From Angiostrongylus vasorum (lineage: Eukaryota > Nematoda > Chromadorea > Rhabditida > Metastrongylidae), in the NCBI GenBank assembly GCA_018806985.1, contig JADANN010000335.1, forward strand, positions 806,001 to 870,000: DNA of 64,000 nt, in the 5' to 3' direction. Position numbers and translations under genes: made by a program. Below the pieces are notes generated by a model. It ran no database searches and was not told the origin of the DNA. It saw only the letters and a program-made list of their open reading frames with translations. This document shows positions 23,740-36,656 of this stretch, in pieces. Position 1 is the stretch's first letter. Each line of letters starts with the position of its first letter.

Positions 23740-24440
23740 TTGTGAAATACAACCACAATGACCCTTCAACATTTTCAAAACTCGCACCCCATGTCAGCTT
23801 CGAACGCGTGACTGCTCTATCAGAGGGCACGAATGTTATCCACTGTTCCACCGAGGACCTTGCTTTGCTTTCCTCTCAACCAGTTTTTTTTACGCTAAAG
23901 GTGTTATCAGCTATCAGTATTTCACATAGTACCCTGTTATGAAAAAAAAGAATAGGCATCTAAGTAAAGGTTAAACATTTGTGATTTTGATTGCAGCTTC
24001 AGCTTGACTGGGTTCAACTCCGATTTGTGCTCCCTAGACTAATCCCGTTGACGTATGATCGGTGATAGCACCGTTAGGATAAGAAACAGGGTGAGAGAAA
24101 GGCAAAGCAAGGGCCTCGGTGGTGCAGTGAATAACACATGAGCCCTCGGAAAGAGTGGTCACGGGCTCGAAACTGACTTGGAGTCCGAGTTTTGAAAACG
24201 TTAAAGCGTTATCGTGGTTGTATTTCACAAAACTCACGCAATTTGTTAGCGGGCAGTTCATGAAGAATGAGAGAACGATGAAAAGAAACAAAGGCTTCGG
24301 TGGTGCAGTGGGTAACACGTGAGTCCCCGAAAAGGGTGGTCGTAAGTTCGAAGCTAGACTGCGGTCCCGAGTTTTGTAAATAGCGCTGATTGCCGTTGTA
24401 TCTCATATAACATGAGAAAGAAACAATAGGCGGCACAAAA
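23740..24440. repeat. Cluster of three diverged family C repeats
   Basis: 23740-23965 is a minus copy; 23975-24240 is plus (CGGTGGTGCAGTGAATAACA head); 24285-24440 is a second plus copy (CGGTGGTGCAGTGGGTAACA). They form a subfamily with GCAGTGG instead of GTGGTGG in the tRNA-like head. Confidence 0.6.
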
Positions 24441-25204
24441 AAAAGTTAAACTTTGTGAGCCTTTTCGTGATGGGTGGAAGCATGAGAGCGAGGCTTGCAA
24501 CAGCTAGGATGACCAACATTGCAATGGGCCAAAGCTCAGCTGGCGAACATCGCACCCAGGGAACCGAATTTTCTTACACACGATGCATAATTAATATTCA
24601 TGGCTACCAAATACAATTTGCTTTTTAATTCAGTTGATATTCGCTCAAAAAACCTCAATGACTAACAGAAGTGATAGCTGACTGCAAAGGTTTGACATTC
24701 CAACAACTTTAATGCATCTGCACCAATCAATCATTCACTTGCGTCCGGAAATTTGGGAAGTGGTTTGCTCTAGACGTTGCTGAATCTCTCGCAGTAATAC
24801 TCTCACCAACCATTTTTGATCGGGACAAATCCCGGGCAGGAAAGGGCATAATTTTCTTCTGTCTCAATTCTGAATGAACAGATTAGCAGTAGGTCCTCTG
24901 CATTGATTAGTAGCTCACTTTGTTCTTTATAAGGTGATACAGGGTTATCAAAACTCAGAAGTGGAATATGAGTTGATTTCAAATCATACGTGGTTCCAAT
25001 ATGAACTGATGTGGATCACTGCCTTTCTGACCGTTAATTCTGTCCCATACGTTTTTTTTGCTCTGATTTTTCTATCCGAGCGATAGCTTACCCAATAGTC
25101 TTTTTGTTTAGATTGTTCAGCTTATATGAAGTTATTACACTGCTTGAGCACATAACAAGACTATTATGTATACCCTAAAAAATATAGTAGTATAACAGCC
25201 CAAC
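24441..25204. other. Stretch without a recognised gene
   Basis: No frame above 60 codons apart from one at the right edge. No repeat recognised. Confidence 0.5.
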
Positions 25205-25630
25205 AATAATAATATACAACCACAGTGATGGTGAGATATTTGCAAAAGTCCGGATCGCAGGTGTCTGTGGTGGGGAACGTACACGCTGTTACCCTTTCCT
25301 GGAGCTGACGCGTTCACTACCACACTATGCGAGTCCTTCGTTTCGTCTTTGTCTCAGCTAGTTTTCTACCTATCAGTGCCATCAGTAGTCGTCCATCCTT
25401 GGGATTGATCTGTGGGGCGAAAATCAGCAAATCTAGCTGAAAGGAAGACGAAACGAAAGACGCGCATGATGTGATGGTTAATGCTTTAACTCCGGAAAGG
25501 GTAATAGCGCATTCGTTCCCCACCGTAGACACCTGTGGTCCGGAGTTTTGCAAATATCTCAGCATCATTGCGGTTGTTTCACACGTAATATCCTTGAAAA
25601 ATTGTAATAGATAGTAAATAAAAAGTTAGC
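25205..25630. repeat. Inverted pair of family C repeats
   Basis: Minus copy 25205-25375 and plus copy 25400-25630 are arranged as a long imperfect hairpin. The plus copy ends GTAATAGATAGTAAATAAAA AGTTAGC. Confidence 0.68.
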
Positions 25631-25756
25631 ATAATAATATAATATTAACATACTATAAAGCAACACAATAGAATACAATATAGCAATGTAATTTAGTAAA
25701 ATATAATATAACATATACTATAATTACTATGCAATATGTAACTGTATAACTATAAC

Positions 25757-26008
25757 AGGAAAGGATAGCGCAGTGATAGTGATGCCGATCATCACGAGCT
25801 GGTTCAACCACTCATCGGCCGTACCAAGCCTCTCATTCCCCCCGGAGTCGGGAAATTGGTATTAGACTTTCTCGGAACAGCTCACCTTCTTCAATTCAAG
25901 TGGCAAAGCTCTAGCCTCGGCTATCTCAGAACTCAGGGAGAATCTATTCGATCAGGATTCAGCGGCATTCACATAATATAATCAACGACGGGTTGTGTAA
26001 AGTAATAA
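25757..26008 (+). repeat. Family B SINE-like repeat with an internal deletion
   Basis: AAAGGATAGCGCAGTGATAG head, GGAGTCGGGAAATTGGTATT core, then a shortened tail GACGGGTTGTGTAAAGTAAT. Confidence 0.6.
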
Positions 26009-27556
26009 AGAATAACTGTAACAGTTTTCTTATTGAGCGTGGAAATATTGTGTGTTAGAACAATACGAAGATGGCGAAAACATCAGAGATAAGAAGAGTC
26101 CTGGAATTCTTTTACATCCTGCGTGAGTCTCACAGCTTCGATTAACTGCCCTTTCCACCTACAGCGCCTAGCATATAGAAGCTGTGGATTCATGTGTTCG
26201 GCTGCAAATTAAGGATCTTCTTTCTTCTCTTGGGATATTTGCTGTCTTTCGACTCGGATTCTTTCGGAACAGGAGCAAATTCTGTAGCGGCAGCCAATCC
26301 CGCGATTAGTGAAATGACTAATGGACAACGATGTAAGAAGCTGAAGAACCCTTTCTGACTCAATGGTTAGAAAAGCCAGATTACGGTAGTGTCATACACA
26401 AGTCGTCATCCTACTTCGTTTGAAAAATATGTCTTGATTTCCAATAGTCTTATTCTGGCGTGAATCTGGTTAAAATTGCCCAGATGGCAATCATCTAACA
26501 TGATTGATAATTTAGGGAAAGCGGTCACAAGGGATGACATCGCTAGGTAGCTCACAAAGCGTTGCTTGAATAAAAATTGGCTTAATTGTTGCATCTAACT
26601 TGTCTTTGCCAATGATTCGACTGCAAATCATTAGCCAAATCGATATTTAGGATACTGTCTATACGTAAGCACAACCATGGATATATGCGGAGTTTACATG
26701 GAAACCATAAGTCGGTCCGACCTAATGGAGACAACAAGCCTTCACTAGAGCCTACCTCCGACGGAGAGCAAGTCAATGCCTTATCCGTCACCTGCCCTCA
26801 CCCAAGGGATATTCATGTGAGGAAAATGTAAAATTAGTGGAAAACAATGCACATTCATTGAGAAACCAGTTTTAAACACAGGAATGACTTCTTAAAATGG
26901 GATTTGGAAGTGGCGAAAAAATCTCAAGCTCAAAAAAATAAACAGCTTTCAGATACCATTTATAATGGGAATAGAGATACATAGGCTTAGCGGGATCATC
27001 TAGAGAGGAAGTTATAAGCCATAACGGTAACAGAGAACTGCGAACTACGACGGCATTCCACAAACACTTTGTGGAAAGTATTTTCATATTTGGGCTTACA
27101 ATTTGTTCAGCAAATCTCCTACAGAAAACTTTTACGGAAAATGTGTCACCTTTCCGTTCAATCATGAAAAGCACTTGAAAGATCACTTCTTGCTGTTCTC
27201 GATCCTTCTAACAGTTTCATTCGAGCATAGAGACTTATTGAGGAAGACACACGAATAACCGCATTAATTTTTTGAAGGCAATGGTGTCTTATGGAAGCAT
27301 TACGGTGAGTAAAATTATCTTTGTTGACCAGAAACCTTGAACCTATCGATATCTTAAGGACCGTGGAAGTCATCTGACTTTCAGAGTCACCTGTGATTCC
27401 TGCAAGAGCGCAGGCCCTTTTGCTTCGACATTTCCCAGGCATTTATTAAAAAAGAAGCTGATGGGTTGCCTACTCATCTAATTAGGTTCTTTTGTCTAGT
27501 GATATAATACTACAGTGAATGAATATCACCGCATGATCCGCCTCATATATATCATA

Positions 27557-27560
<4 letters not shown>

Positions 27561-27634
<74 letters not shown>
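27561..27634. repeat. AT dinucleotide tract
   Basis: About 74 bp of pure (TA)n, directly followed by a family-C repeat. Confidence 0.95.
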
Positions 27635-27636
<2 letters not shown>

Positions 27637-27850
27637 GCCATCAGCAACCACCCGTTAACGAGGTTGATTTGGGGAGCACAAATCGGCATTGAACCCATTG
27701 GTAGATAGAAAACTAGCTGAGAGAAAGGCAGGCTAAGGACCAGCATGGTGTGGTGGTTAGCGCGTTAGTCCCCGGAAAGGGCAATACCGTGTTCCATCCT
27801 CTCCGCAAACAGCAGGGTCAAGAGTTTTGCAAATATCTCAGCATTATTAT
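27635..27850 (+). repeat. Family C repeat abutting an AT tract
   Basis: Starts at ATGCCATCAGCAACCACCCG directly after the (TA)n tract. GCATGGTGTGGTGGTTAGCG head, ending TTTGCAAATATCTCAGCATT. Confidence 0.65.
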
Positions 27851-29404
27851 GACATCATACTAGGACGATGGCCCTGGTCCTTCTGAATATTTTAAAGACA
27901 TAATCGGACATAAATGGGACAGAATGATGGAAAGAAAGGTGTGGGTATGTGTCGTAGAAATACTAGTATGGAGCAACTTCGTATTTCACGCGGATCCCAG
28001 GTTCTTGTATTCGTTCCGTTTTCTTAATACTGTCATCCAATGAGGAAGTCGGGTTCAACTTAGCAGTCTACCAACTTTTCTCCTCATTGAAATTTTCCAC
28101 ATTGGCCAACAGTAGTTCTCATTGGAGCTCGAAATAGTTGTGATAAATTGTTTCTAGGTTTTCACTACGCGGAGTCCTTCTGGATCTGGCGGAAGTGTGC
28201 TGCCTGGATTTTTTCCGAAGTGACAAAGATTCCTGTGACGGCAGCGAAGCCTATGACTTTGACCGACCAGTCGTCGATGGTGTAACAAAACGAATGAGAG
28301 AAAAAACAAACTCAAAAACAATCTTTCTTTTTGCGGTTGCAACAAGGTATTGAAATGAGTTATGTGCTATTTCATTACAGCAATAGTAAGCAAAGCTCCT
28401 GGCACAGATAACAAATGAAAAGTGATGTGAGGGAAAAAAAGGAAAACGTAAAGAAATAGAGGAGTTCTTAAACCCTGCGGAACCACAATGTCAACGTTTT
28501 CCCGCAAGCCTGCTATTAAAAAAATAGGGGAGTTGTGGCTTGAATTGATAATTAGCAAGCCAAATCATTACTGAAGGAAAGACTCAGCTGCTTTATGCTG
28601 AAATTGGTAACGAAGTACAGTGCGAAATCAGAAAGCAAGATAACCAGGGAGGAAGAAGGACGCATATCACTATGAAGATAAAGGCGATCTGATGCAATAT
28701 ACAAGCAGTAGTGTAGCAGTAATGATAACAGACAGGAATGAAGGATACGAAACTTTCGAACTGAACTGCAACAACAGCTTGGCACAAGACGTCAACGGTG
28801 AAAACTGAAACGACAGGCCGATTTCTAACAGGCTTGTTCACTTTTTGAATCGCTGGTATTTTCACCACATTGAAACCAGAACTACGGATTTGTTCGCCAT
28901 TAGCGAGTAAACAAACAGCGCGCGCAAGCACGCAGTGCCATTGAATGACCTCTGATTGGCAAATACCAGTTATGACGTGAAGCTGGGAATTTGAACTGGG
29001 AAAACATGCGTACGGAAGGCTTCGAAAGCTGAATAAGATTCACAACAAACTTCGTTGAAATGTTAAAGGTTAAAGGGTATGTATTATTGCCATTTCGCAT
29101 TGTAATCACTTGTACCGTATATATTTTCAGCAGGTGGATTGCGCAAACAGTGACAAATGGTAAAACCGCTTACCGCTACATGAGCCGTTTACCGTGATGT
29201 GATCACTCATGAAGTTAGAAATGTAACGGGAGTAGTTCGATGTTTGTGAGAAATTTTCTATGCGAACAAGTAGAGATTCTCGATGTTCTCTTTTTCACCT
29301 CAGTCATAACTGGAGTTATGAAGGAGTGGAGAATGATGATCATTCAATTCAAGCTTCTTAGCTGTTTCAGGTTCGCTTATTAAAACTGTATATTCTCAGA
29401 GCAA

Positions 29405-29520
29405 ATCGAATTTTCTTTCTATTTTATACGACCCACTTTCACCCTACTGTGGGGATCCCAGCATTTTTTGCACACGATTTGTTTGGTCGCATCCATAATC
29501 CACGAAGGTCTTCAAACTTG
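29405..29520 (-). repeat. Family B repeat, 3' tail fragment
   Basis: Minus: TATTTTATACGACCCACTTT through GGGGATCCCAGCATTTT, then cut. Confidence 0.55.
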
Positions 29521-30884
29521 TCGCGTGTTACTTCTGCTGCTGCTGGAGGATTGTCGTCTTCTTAATGAATATCATGAAGGTTGATCGAATCGATTCTCCC
29601 TTAATCCTTTTAACCCTTTCGCAACGACGGCTAATTTCGTGTGGCCTACTACTGAATCAAACCCCATTGGAGCACGATCGCAGTGTGTATCGAGATCACC
29701 ATGTGTGGTCCGTCAACGTGTGTGGTCAGCACACCCACCCACCCAGAGGGCAGTGAATCAATGTGATGCCCAAGGTTTGAGTAGCTTTTGAAGAACTCTT
29801 TTATCGTATTCGTTCTTTAAGCTTTTTCTAGAATCCTGATGATTACTGTGAAAATCATGTATCAGCTGCTACAGTGCAAAAGAAGAAGAAAAACCAGCTG
29901 CAGCTAGTTTTAAACCTTGCTCTATTTATATTTCTTATGCTGCCCTTTTTTAAATGTATATAGAATATTTTAAATCTAAAGACGAACAGCACTAACGGCT
30001 GACATCAACAAGTAGAAGCCCAATAAATTTCCATGCACTCTCAACAGCCGAAGAAAAAGCTGTTCAGGAAAAAGAATAAAAGGAATTCCCACGTGAAAAT
30101 AATATTTTCTTAACCATCTGGTTTTTCGATAATGTGAATTCCTTATTTAGAAACACTCGATCGAAACACGTTTGGAATCGATTAGTCGCTGCGTACAGAT
30201 TGCTGCTGTACTCGAAATGTCAACTCAGTCGTGTTTTTCAAATTGACACTCTGAAGCCTTCCGTCTCCGTTTCGCTCTATTCTTCCAGTTTATTCCCTTT
30301 CATTTTTATCGATTCCAATGAAGTCATTGATCCGATTATTAGAAATAACAAGTAAAAGTCGTTGTCATTTTGCCTGCCGTCTATGTGTGGTAGCAGATTC
30401 GTACTTGTTTCTTTAAAAATTTGAAGCCTTGATGACTTTGAAGACTTTTCGAAAACTATATAAGGGACCGAGCACCTTGCGGCATATGGGCCATATATGG
30501 CCCACAAAGTTACGGGTGCCGATTTTTTTTACGGAGATAGCGGCTTTTCTACATCGTTTTTCATATTTTAAGATACAGACGAGGTTACCCATTGGTAGTG
30601 GTGTTAGGTGGGAATCGTTTTTGGTTGCAACGGTTTAAGAAGAATTGTAAGAATGCTAGCACTGTTTTTGTGTGCACTCATATTGGACTTCATATTATAT
30701 CAATAAACAGGTTTTAAAAAAGTGCTAGTTTATCTCCATTCTGGGTGGAAGTATGAGATCCAAAGGGCAGAACAGGTTTCGGAAAATTAATTCATTTATT
30801 GGGTGAGAGATGAGACAGACCTGGAAATTCATGGATGGCTTCGTCATGCTGTTTTGAGGCAGAATTGTATCTCACCGATACTTC
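29521..30884. other. Stretch without a recognised gene
   Basis: Short frames only. CATATGGGCCATATATGGCC at 30483 is a local palindrome. Confidence 0.5.
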
Positions 30885-31340
30885 CCAAGTAGGGCGCAGA
30901 GGTAGAGCGCCGACTTATTCAAGTTGAAAGGAGACTTACTTGGATACTTGGATGGCCCGTTGTCACTGGCTGTGCGGCTCCAGCATGATCACCATTTTTT
31001 GGAGTTGTGTTGGTTTAACCAATGCGGTTTCCTGGAGACCCGAGGTCAGTCGGCCCATAGTCTGCTCCAGGTCGTCAACACCACAGGCAGTCGCCGCACA
31101 TAGTGATCAGAAGGAGATTTGCCATCAGGCGACTAGTTTAGTACCAGGACGGTGGTGGATCCTGGTATTGGTTTACTCTTCGCTGTGCTTCCTGATGGGA
31201 ACGCAGAACTTCTTCTCAGTTTGGGAGACCCTGCCGGGGTGACGAATCCCCCCGCTGTAGATTGCAGCCCGACACCCAGGAACACCTCCTAGCCACGATG
31301 AGGCGATAAACCGTTGGGAGGGAAAGGCGACTACACACTA
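30885..31340 (+). repeat. Family G repeat
   Basis: GTAGGGCGCAGAGGTAGAGC looks like a tRNA A-box region. It runs through AGGACGGTGGTGGATCCTGG and CGACACCCAGGAACACCTCC to CCACGATGAGGCGATAAACC. The same run occurs inverted at 57645-57855. A 100-aa frame across it is probably accidental. Confidence 0.5.
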
Positions 31341-31542
31341 AAATTGTTATGTATGCAGTTATGCACACTTCGATCATAGGTACTATGGCCAATTCATTGC
31401 TAACCAGGCTCAACGACAGTTTACTAAATAAGCGGGCCACTTATACATCCATATGAATGCGTCGTTTTCCTGTTCAGCAATCGCGAGGTTGTTAAACAGC
31501 ATGCATTTACTTCCATAGAAAAACACAAAACAATACAACAGT

Positions 31543-31581
31543 AGCTGACGTTTCGTTGGTATCGCCTTCTTCAGAGCCTGG
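31543..31581 (-). ncRNA. Hammerhead-like motif in PLE-A 3' terminal repeat (degenerate)
   Basis: On the minus strand: GGCU, core CUGAAGA, a stem II region, GAAAC, GUC, AGCU. The 3' half of stem II reads AAC instead of GCC, so stem II is broken and activity unlikely. HHRs in PLE terminal repeats are known from many animals. Confidence 0.6.
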
Positions 31582-31975
31582 AAGAGTATACTGATATACA
31601 ATTTACTAGGCCAAACGCTTCAATAACACTTACAAAAAGACGAAAAACTCTATGGTAATTACATGATCAACAGCTTCTCGAAAAAAACTCACCGCTTTTT
31701 TTACGTGCCTTCCAATGAGGAAGATTAGAACAGCTGATTATGGTCGCATAAGGTTGATGACTGCACCATCCCACATCAGAAATTGATGCGAACATACGGG
31801 GGTAAGGTCGCGTATGACCTCTGGGCATTCATCCCTGCTACTCATTATTAGGGTTTTGGCATTTGTGCAAAAAGCATCAAGAAGTTTTCGCGCTGGTGTT
31901 CTAGTCTCCTGCGCAAGGATATTGACTTTTACTTCAAAAATCGTCCTCGCTATGCTTTTTGTATCCTATGTGTGC

Positions 31976-33965
31976 CTAGTGGAGTACTTGTCTTAGTTTT
32001 CGTTTGCCATCTAGCTGTTCTTTTATACGGATAGAGAAAGGCCTGCCCGTTTCGCCAATATATTCATCTCCGCAATTATTACAAGAGATCAGGTATATCG
32101 TACCTGAACTCATGCAATCACCGTCCCTGCCGTAAGGGCAAATTACGCAATTTGTTGTTTCACATAGACGGTCATGCAGGCGGTTACGAACTAATTGACG
32201 ACGTAGAGTAGCCGGTGGTATTTCAACTATCGCTACCGAGTCCTCTAGACCTGCCCTTCTTAAGCATCGTTTAATCGCTACGCTTACTTCATCGCTAATA
32301 AAGGGCAACATAAACGGGACTTTTCTGTTTCGCTTGGGCGCATCGCTCTCCTTCTAAACTTATCTCGTGGGGTTACTGTTTCGTAGCCATTGGAGATGGC
32401 TATTTGCCGAGCCAAGTCGCGCGCGCGATTCCTCCTTTAGTTCCCTGGTTGTGCACACAAGGATGGCTGTTCGAATCATGTTTCACACTAGCGCCCTCTT
32501 TGTGTGTGAAGAGTGGGAAGAAAGCAAATGAACGAGAATGTTCGTGTTACTTGGTGGTACCACTTTGTATGTAACCGCTACTTGATAGGTTTATTTTAAC
32601 TTTTAAAAACGGAAGCCAGTTCTTTCTCTTTTTCTCTCGAGTGAAGTTAATGTACTCAGACTGCTCGTTCAATAATTTAAAACATTTGTCCATCTCCTCC
32701 TGCGTAGAGAAGATGATAAAACAATCATCTACATATCTGCAGCAGAGTAGTGGCCGGAGATCGAGAGCAGGGGCTTCTATCTTAGACATAAACACAATGG
32801 CAAGGCTTGGTGCCAGTCGCTGTAACATTGCCAACCTCCTTATTTGCGCGAAATATTTCCAAGACCATCTGAAAATCGAGCAGTTTAGGCACTCCTTTAA
32901 GAGAGCCATTAGCTGCGGATGGACAAGTCATGCATATTTATTCTTCTTTCATGTTCAACAAGAAGTTCGAAGATGGCTTGCATTGCGGAGTCATTCGATA
33001 CGTTGGTGTACAGCGCGGTAACGTCGAAGGACTCCATCACGGGCGCGTTATTAGGAGATCCGTTACGTAGACGTTCTAGGAACTTTGGGTATTTGTGAGG
33101 TGAGCTGGAATGTGGTTAAGCAACTGGGTAAGTATTGGGCTTAAAAACCAGGTTATTCTATCCGTTGGCCCGTCTACACAGCTGATGATGGGTCTAACCT
33201 TAAATGATGACGGATTGGTTGACGAAAGATCATCAGGTGATACCAACTTATGTGTTTTAATAAATAGGTATAGGACGGGACATGTTGGTTTATCGATTTT
33301 GTAGTGCGAAATAACCAATGATTTTAAACCTGCAGCCTTTGCCACACTGACCCATTGATTGTTTAGCTTTCGGTATTGACTTTTATACTCCTTTTCAGAG
33401 GATGGACGATAGAGGGTAGCATCACTAAGATGTTACTCTGTTATCTCAACATCCAGCTGGCGAGGAATAACTACGAACTCTCCCCCCTTATCATTAACAG
33501 ACAATCTTATTGTTTTCGAGTTTGTTAATTCTCTAATTTCTCGCATGCCACATTTTTTGTGCGGCTGTAAGGTTAGAGATAAACTTTCTATGGCGGTAGT
33601 GATTAAGGGTCTTGAGAACGCCGTCCGAAAACATGCGGAATTTTATGTCATCTCCATCGTTAGGGTCCTGCTGTCTAAAAAAACGTTTTAGGGAAAGGAG
33701 ATTGTGATGTTGTCGCCGCCTCTTGATTTTTATCTCTATTTGATGTTTCTTGTTTGGCCTGATAGCGAAGTCGATCTTGAAGCTCATAAAGGTTACATGC
33801 TATCCCACGCAGGGTCGTTTTAGAAATGGGCTGTGATGGTGCAGAGCTTGGGCCCAATTCTAATAGCGAACGAGCACTCTCAGGTATTGTTATGCCCCCA
33901 ATCACGGTGACCCTAGATTTTCTTGGTGCATTATCAACCCTATTTTGACTATTATCATCAACCAT
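31976..33965 (-). pseudogene. PLE-A polyprotein remnant (RT + GIY-YIG)
   Basis: Reading down the minus strand: an N-terminal segment (33965-33533, shifting frame at SPFPKTFF); an RT fingers segment (33345-33076) with TCPVLYLFIKTHK and [20 protein letters not shown]; a palm segment (32909-32547) with [11 protein letters not shown], the catalytic YVDD encoded at 32724-32735; and a GIY-YIG endonuclease (32311-31976) with the Cys pair [12 protein letters not shown], then SGTIYLIS and EYIGETGR. Frameshifts separate the pieces, so it cannot make a full protein. N-terminal coding begins abruptly at [11 protein letters not shown], where the inverted terminal repeat is joined on; copy B has about 155 more residues upstream. 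Confidence 0.85.
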
Positions 33966-34135
33966 ATGCGAATATAATCAGCTGTTCTAGTCTTCCTCAT
34001 TGGAAGTCACGTAAAAAAAGCAGTGAGTTTTTTCGAGAAGCTGTTGATCATGTAATTACCATAGAGTTTTTCGTCTTTTTGTAAGTGTTATCGAAGTGTT
34101 TGGCCTAGTAAATTGTATATCAGTATACCCTTCCA

Positions 34136-34171
34136 GGCTCTGAAGAAGGCGATACTGCCGAAACGTCAGCT
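34136..34171 (+). ncRNA. Hammerhead ribozyme motif in PLE-A inverted terminal repeat
   Basis: GGCU (stem I), CUGAAGA, stem II GGC/GCC with loop GAUACU, GAAA, minimal stem III (C-G), GUC, then AGCU closing stem I. All core residues are present. Stem III has essentially no loop, as in PLE hammerheads thought to act as dimers. It is antisense to the PLE-A coding strand. Confidence 0.72.
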
Positions 34172-34303
34172 ATTGTTGTATTGTATTGTGTTTTTCTATG
34201 GAAGTAAATGTATGCTGTTTAACAACCTCGCGATTGCTGAACAAGAAAACGACGCATTCATATTCCAATGCCGAGGTTAATAGAAAGTTGATCCTGGGAA
34301 CTA

Positions 34304-35616
34304 TATACCAATAATTTTCGTTCAGGTAGTCTTTTGACTGGGAGCTTGAATTTAATGGGATTCCTATTTGGGTGGGTTGTGCTGAAAGGCTAAAAGTAGC
34401 TCACCAAGGAAGTCATTTAGAACAAACTGATAAGGGAGCAATTGTAGGACTAACATAAAGCGGTAGAGCGTGCCTAAGTGAAAAGCTAGAAACACAATCG
34501 ATATCGTATACGACAAAGCCGACATTAACCTTTTTTGTAATCTAAATCCATAGTCAGAATTTTTCAAAAAGATCCTAGAAGGAAAACGTGTTGCACAGCG
34601 GATGCCTAGAACGAAAAGTACCACTCAGACCCTTCTTGGACGCAAGAGGACTTGTCGAGACTTGACTGGACACCACCCTAGTAATTCGATGGTCAGTGGG
34701 AAGATGGTAAATATACATGCGACACGTAGTGTACATGCATTGCAAAGCACTTAAAACCACTCTTCATAGCACAGCTGCTAAAAAAAAGTAGTGAAATGTG
34801 AACTTCGAATCTATTTAGTATATCCATAGAAAGGAGTTATAGAGCGAAAGAAAGAGAACAGAAGCGATTGTGAGACAAATAAAACATACACTGTGAACAT
34901 ATTACTACATTCAGATTTTTTTTTCCAACAAGCGAGAAAGAATGAGAGAAGCAGTGAGGAAAAACGGTTAGGAGTTTGCTAGAGGAAGGGCCAGGTGGGT
35001 GATATGACAAACGTGCCAACAGCTGCTGAGTGCTTGAGTCGGGCAACGTGCAATAGCAAATCATCACTGCGTAGTGAGCTGCTTATTCCCCATGGAGTTC
35101 GTCATTTCCATGAAGAGCTAAAGATTCATGTTTACATTGTTTTCCGTTCACGATTTGTTCCAACATTGGACCTGTCGTGCTTCTCTTTGTTCAGCTTTGT
35201 TCAGCAACATGATTGATCAAACGATGCCTCTTTTTTTCTTTGCGATTTTGTCCCGTTTAAGGTAATATCACTTTCTGAGAGGGTCCATCAATCAAATTTG
35301 TAATATTCTTCCGAAGCAATCAAAGGCTCCTTAACTCTCTGACGTTCGCTTTTTTTGTCAACTTGGTGCCAATTAGGCAATATTTAATCCCGGTATTAAG
35401 TGATTTTTCTAGCAGATACAGGGGAATATTTCGTGTTTTGTCCGTGTTCTACCAGGTTGGTAGGTACAAACATTTTGATTTTTGCTAATTTTTTTTCTCT
35501 GACTGATTAGAAATTAAATAATCGCTGCAAGAGTTTGTATGTTTTTTTCGAAGCTCGTCTGCTCGTTATCACCGTTGTCATACTGTTAATGGTTTTCTCA
35601 ATGGTAGCGATCAACT
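34304..35616. other. Stretch without a recognised gene
   Basis: Between PLE-A and a family-A copy. No domain or repeat recognised. Confidence 0.5.
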
Positions 35617-35873
35617 GGCGCGCGTGTGGCGCAGTGGTTGGAGACATCAATGCGACACAACGTGCAATCGATCCGAGCGCCCATGGCCCACCAAGCCTTC
35701 CATCCCTCCGGGGTCGGCAAGTTGGTACCAGACTTGTCTGGGAGGATAGCAGCACTGGCTGGATACATCGGTAGGCCACCGCAAGTCATTGTAACGGCTA
35801 GATATGCATTCAATCACCTCCAACGATGCTTAATGAAGTCGAATGCATGGCGCATCCTTTTAACGATCAACTA
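35617..35873 (+). repeat. Family A SINE-like repeat, near full length
   Basis: GGCGCGCGTGTGGCGCAGTG head, CTCCGGGGTCGGCAAGTTGG core, GCTTAATGAAGTCGAATGCA, then cut at CGCATCC. Confidence 0.7.
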
Positions 35874-36655
35874 CTTGTCGTTGTTAAGGGCTTGCCCAGG
35901 TATTTCGAGAGCCTTAGCACATATATTGACACCGGATGAGGTCGGAATGATTGTCTTGGACTGTTTATTCTTTTTTAACCCCCTTTATTTGCATAGCAAG
36001 GCTACTGAAACTTTAAGTTATAACGGTAACCATTTCCAAGCTTTTGTTAGATCTTTTTTCCTTCTTTCACACATAAAATTGAGTTAGAAGATAACTGGAC
36101 CTAGTTTTTTATCTGGGACACCTTGGCGAAAATTGAACGAATCTTGGGTTCTTCTCAGTTTTTAACCTTCACTAATAGGTTATCTCAGTGTGTCATTATA
36201 TCACATACGATATCGATTGTCTTATTTTTCAAACTCAGCATTATGTTTTAGTTTTGGCGTCGTTTGATTACTCTATCGATTATCACCAACGGTGACTATC
36301 TACATTCGGAAGTCATCAGATCGATGAAATTTTCATCACACGAATAGTTTCAGTGACTCGATCGACTAGCGGCTATCGTTTTTTCTAGGCCAAGAGCTGT
36401 GGCAGTACCATGAAACTGAACGTAGCAGCTCATGGTGAGCTTTCAGCCAGTTAATTCTCTATTAAATATTAACTCGGCGCTGTTGATGATTTCTTGTCTT
36501 TCCTCGCCACGTAAACATAAACTGCGCAGAGCTAATGCTCTAATGAGTGATCAGTTTCTCTTCCAATGTGACACATTTGCGACGATACTGGGTTTTTTGA
36601 AAACGAAAGTACTTGTGGAGTTGGGAACTCGCCGTATTGAAGAGATTTTTGATGC

Positions 36656-36656
<1 letters not shown>
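35874..36656. other. Stretch without a recognised gene
   Basis: No recognised coding or repeat. Confidence 0.5.

Larger units (their letters stand above)
26009..29404. other. Long stretch without a recognised gene
   Basis: Holds the AT tract and one family-C copy. Minus frames of 94-112 codons (27442-27158, 27186-26872, 28931-28593) have no known domain. The first two overlap in different frames, as a decayed gene might, but I cannot name a family. Confidence 0.4.
31453..34303 (-). mobile_element. Penelope-like element A with inverted terminal repeats
   Basis: About 2.85 kb. The coding strand is minus. The two ends, about 31453-31800 and 33966-34303, are near-identical in inverted orientation (shared words include ATGAATGCGTCG and CAACAGCTTCTCG and their complements). 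Each carries a hammerhead-like motif, sense to the element at its 3' end and antisense at its 5' end. Between them lie broken N-terminal, RT and GIY-YIG segments. The right end runs into CCGAGGTTAATAGAAAG then ATCCTGGGAA, the terminal tail seen in the other PLEs. I see no target-site duplication. Confidence 0.85.

Noticed and set aside
25205..25630. CRISPR or satellite array from the many similar short repeats
   Set aside because: Repeats are dispersed, in both orientations, with no regular spacers, in a eukaryotic genome.
30892..30960. tRNA gene at GGGCGCAGAGGTAGAGCGCC
   Set aside because: B box and acceptor pairing not found; same sequence context recurs as family G.
32641..33021. 126-aa plus open frame
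   Set aside because: Antisense shadow of the PLE-A reverse transcriptase.
35626..36087. 153-aa plus open frame as a gene
   Set aside because: The first half is a family-A repeat; the rest has no known domain or splice support.
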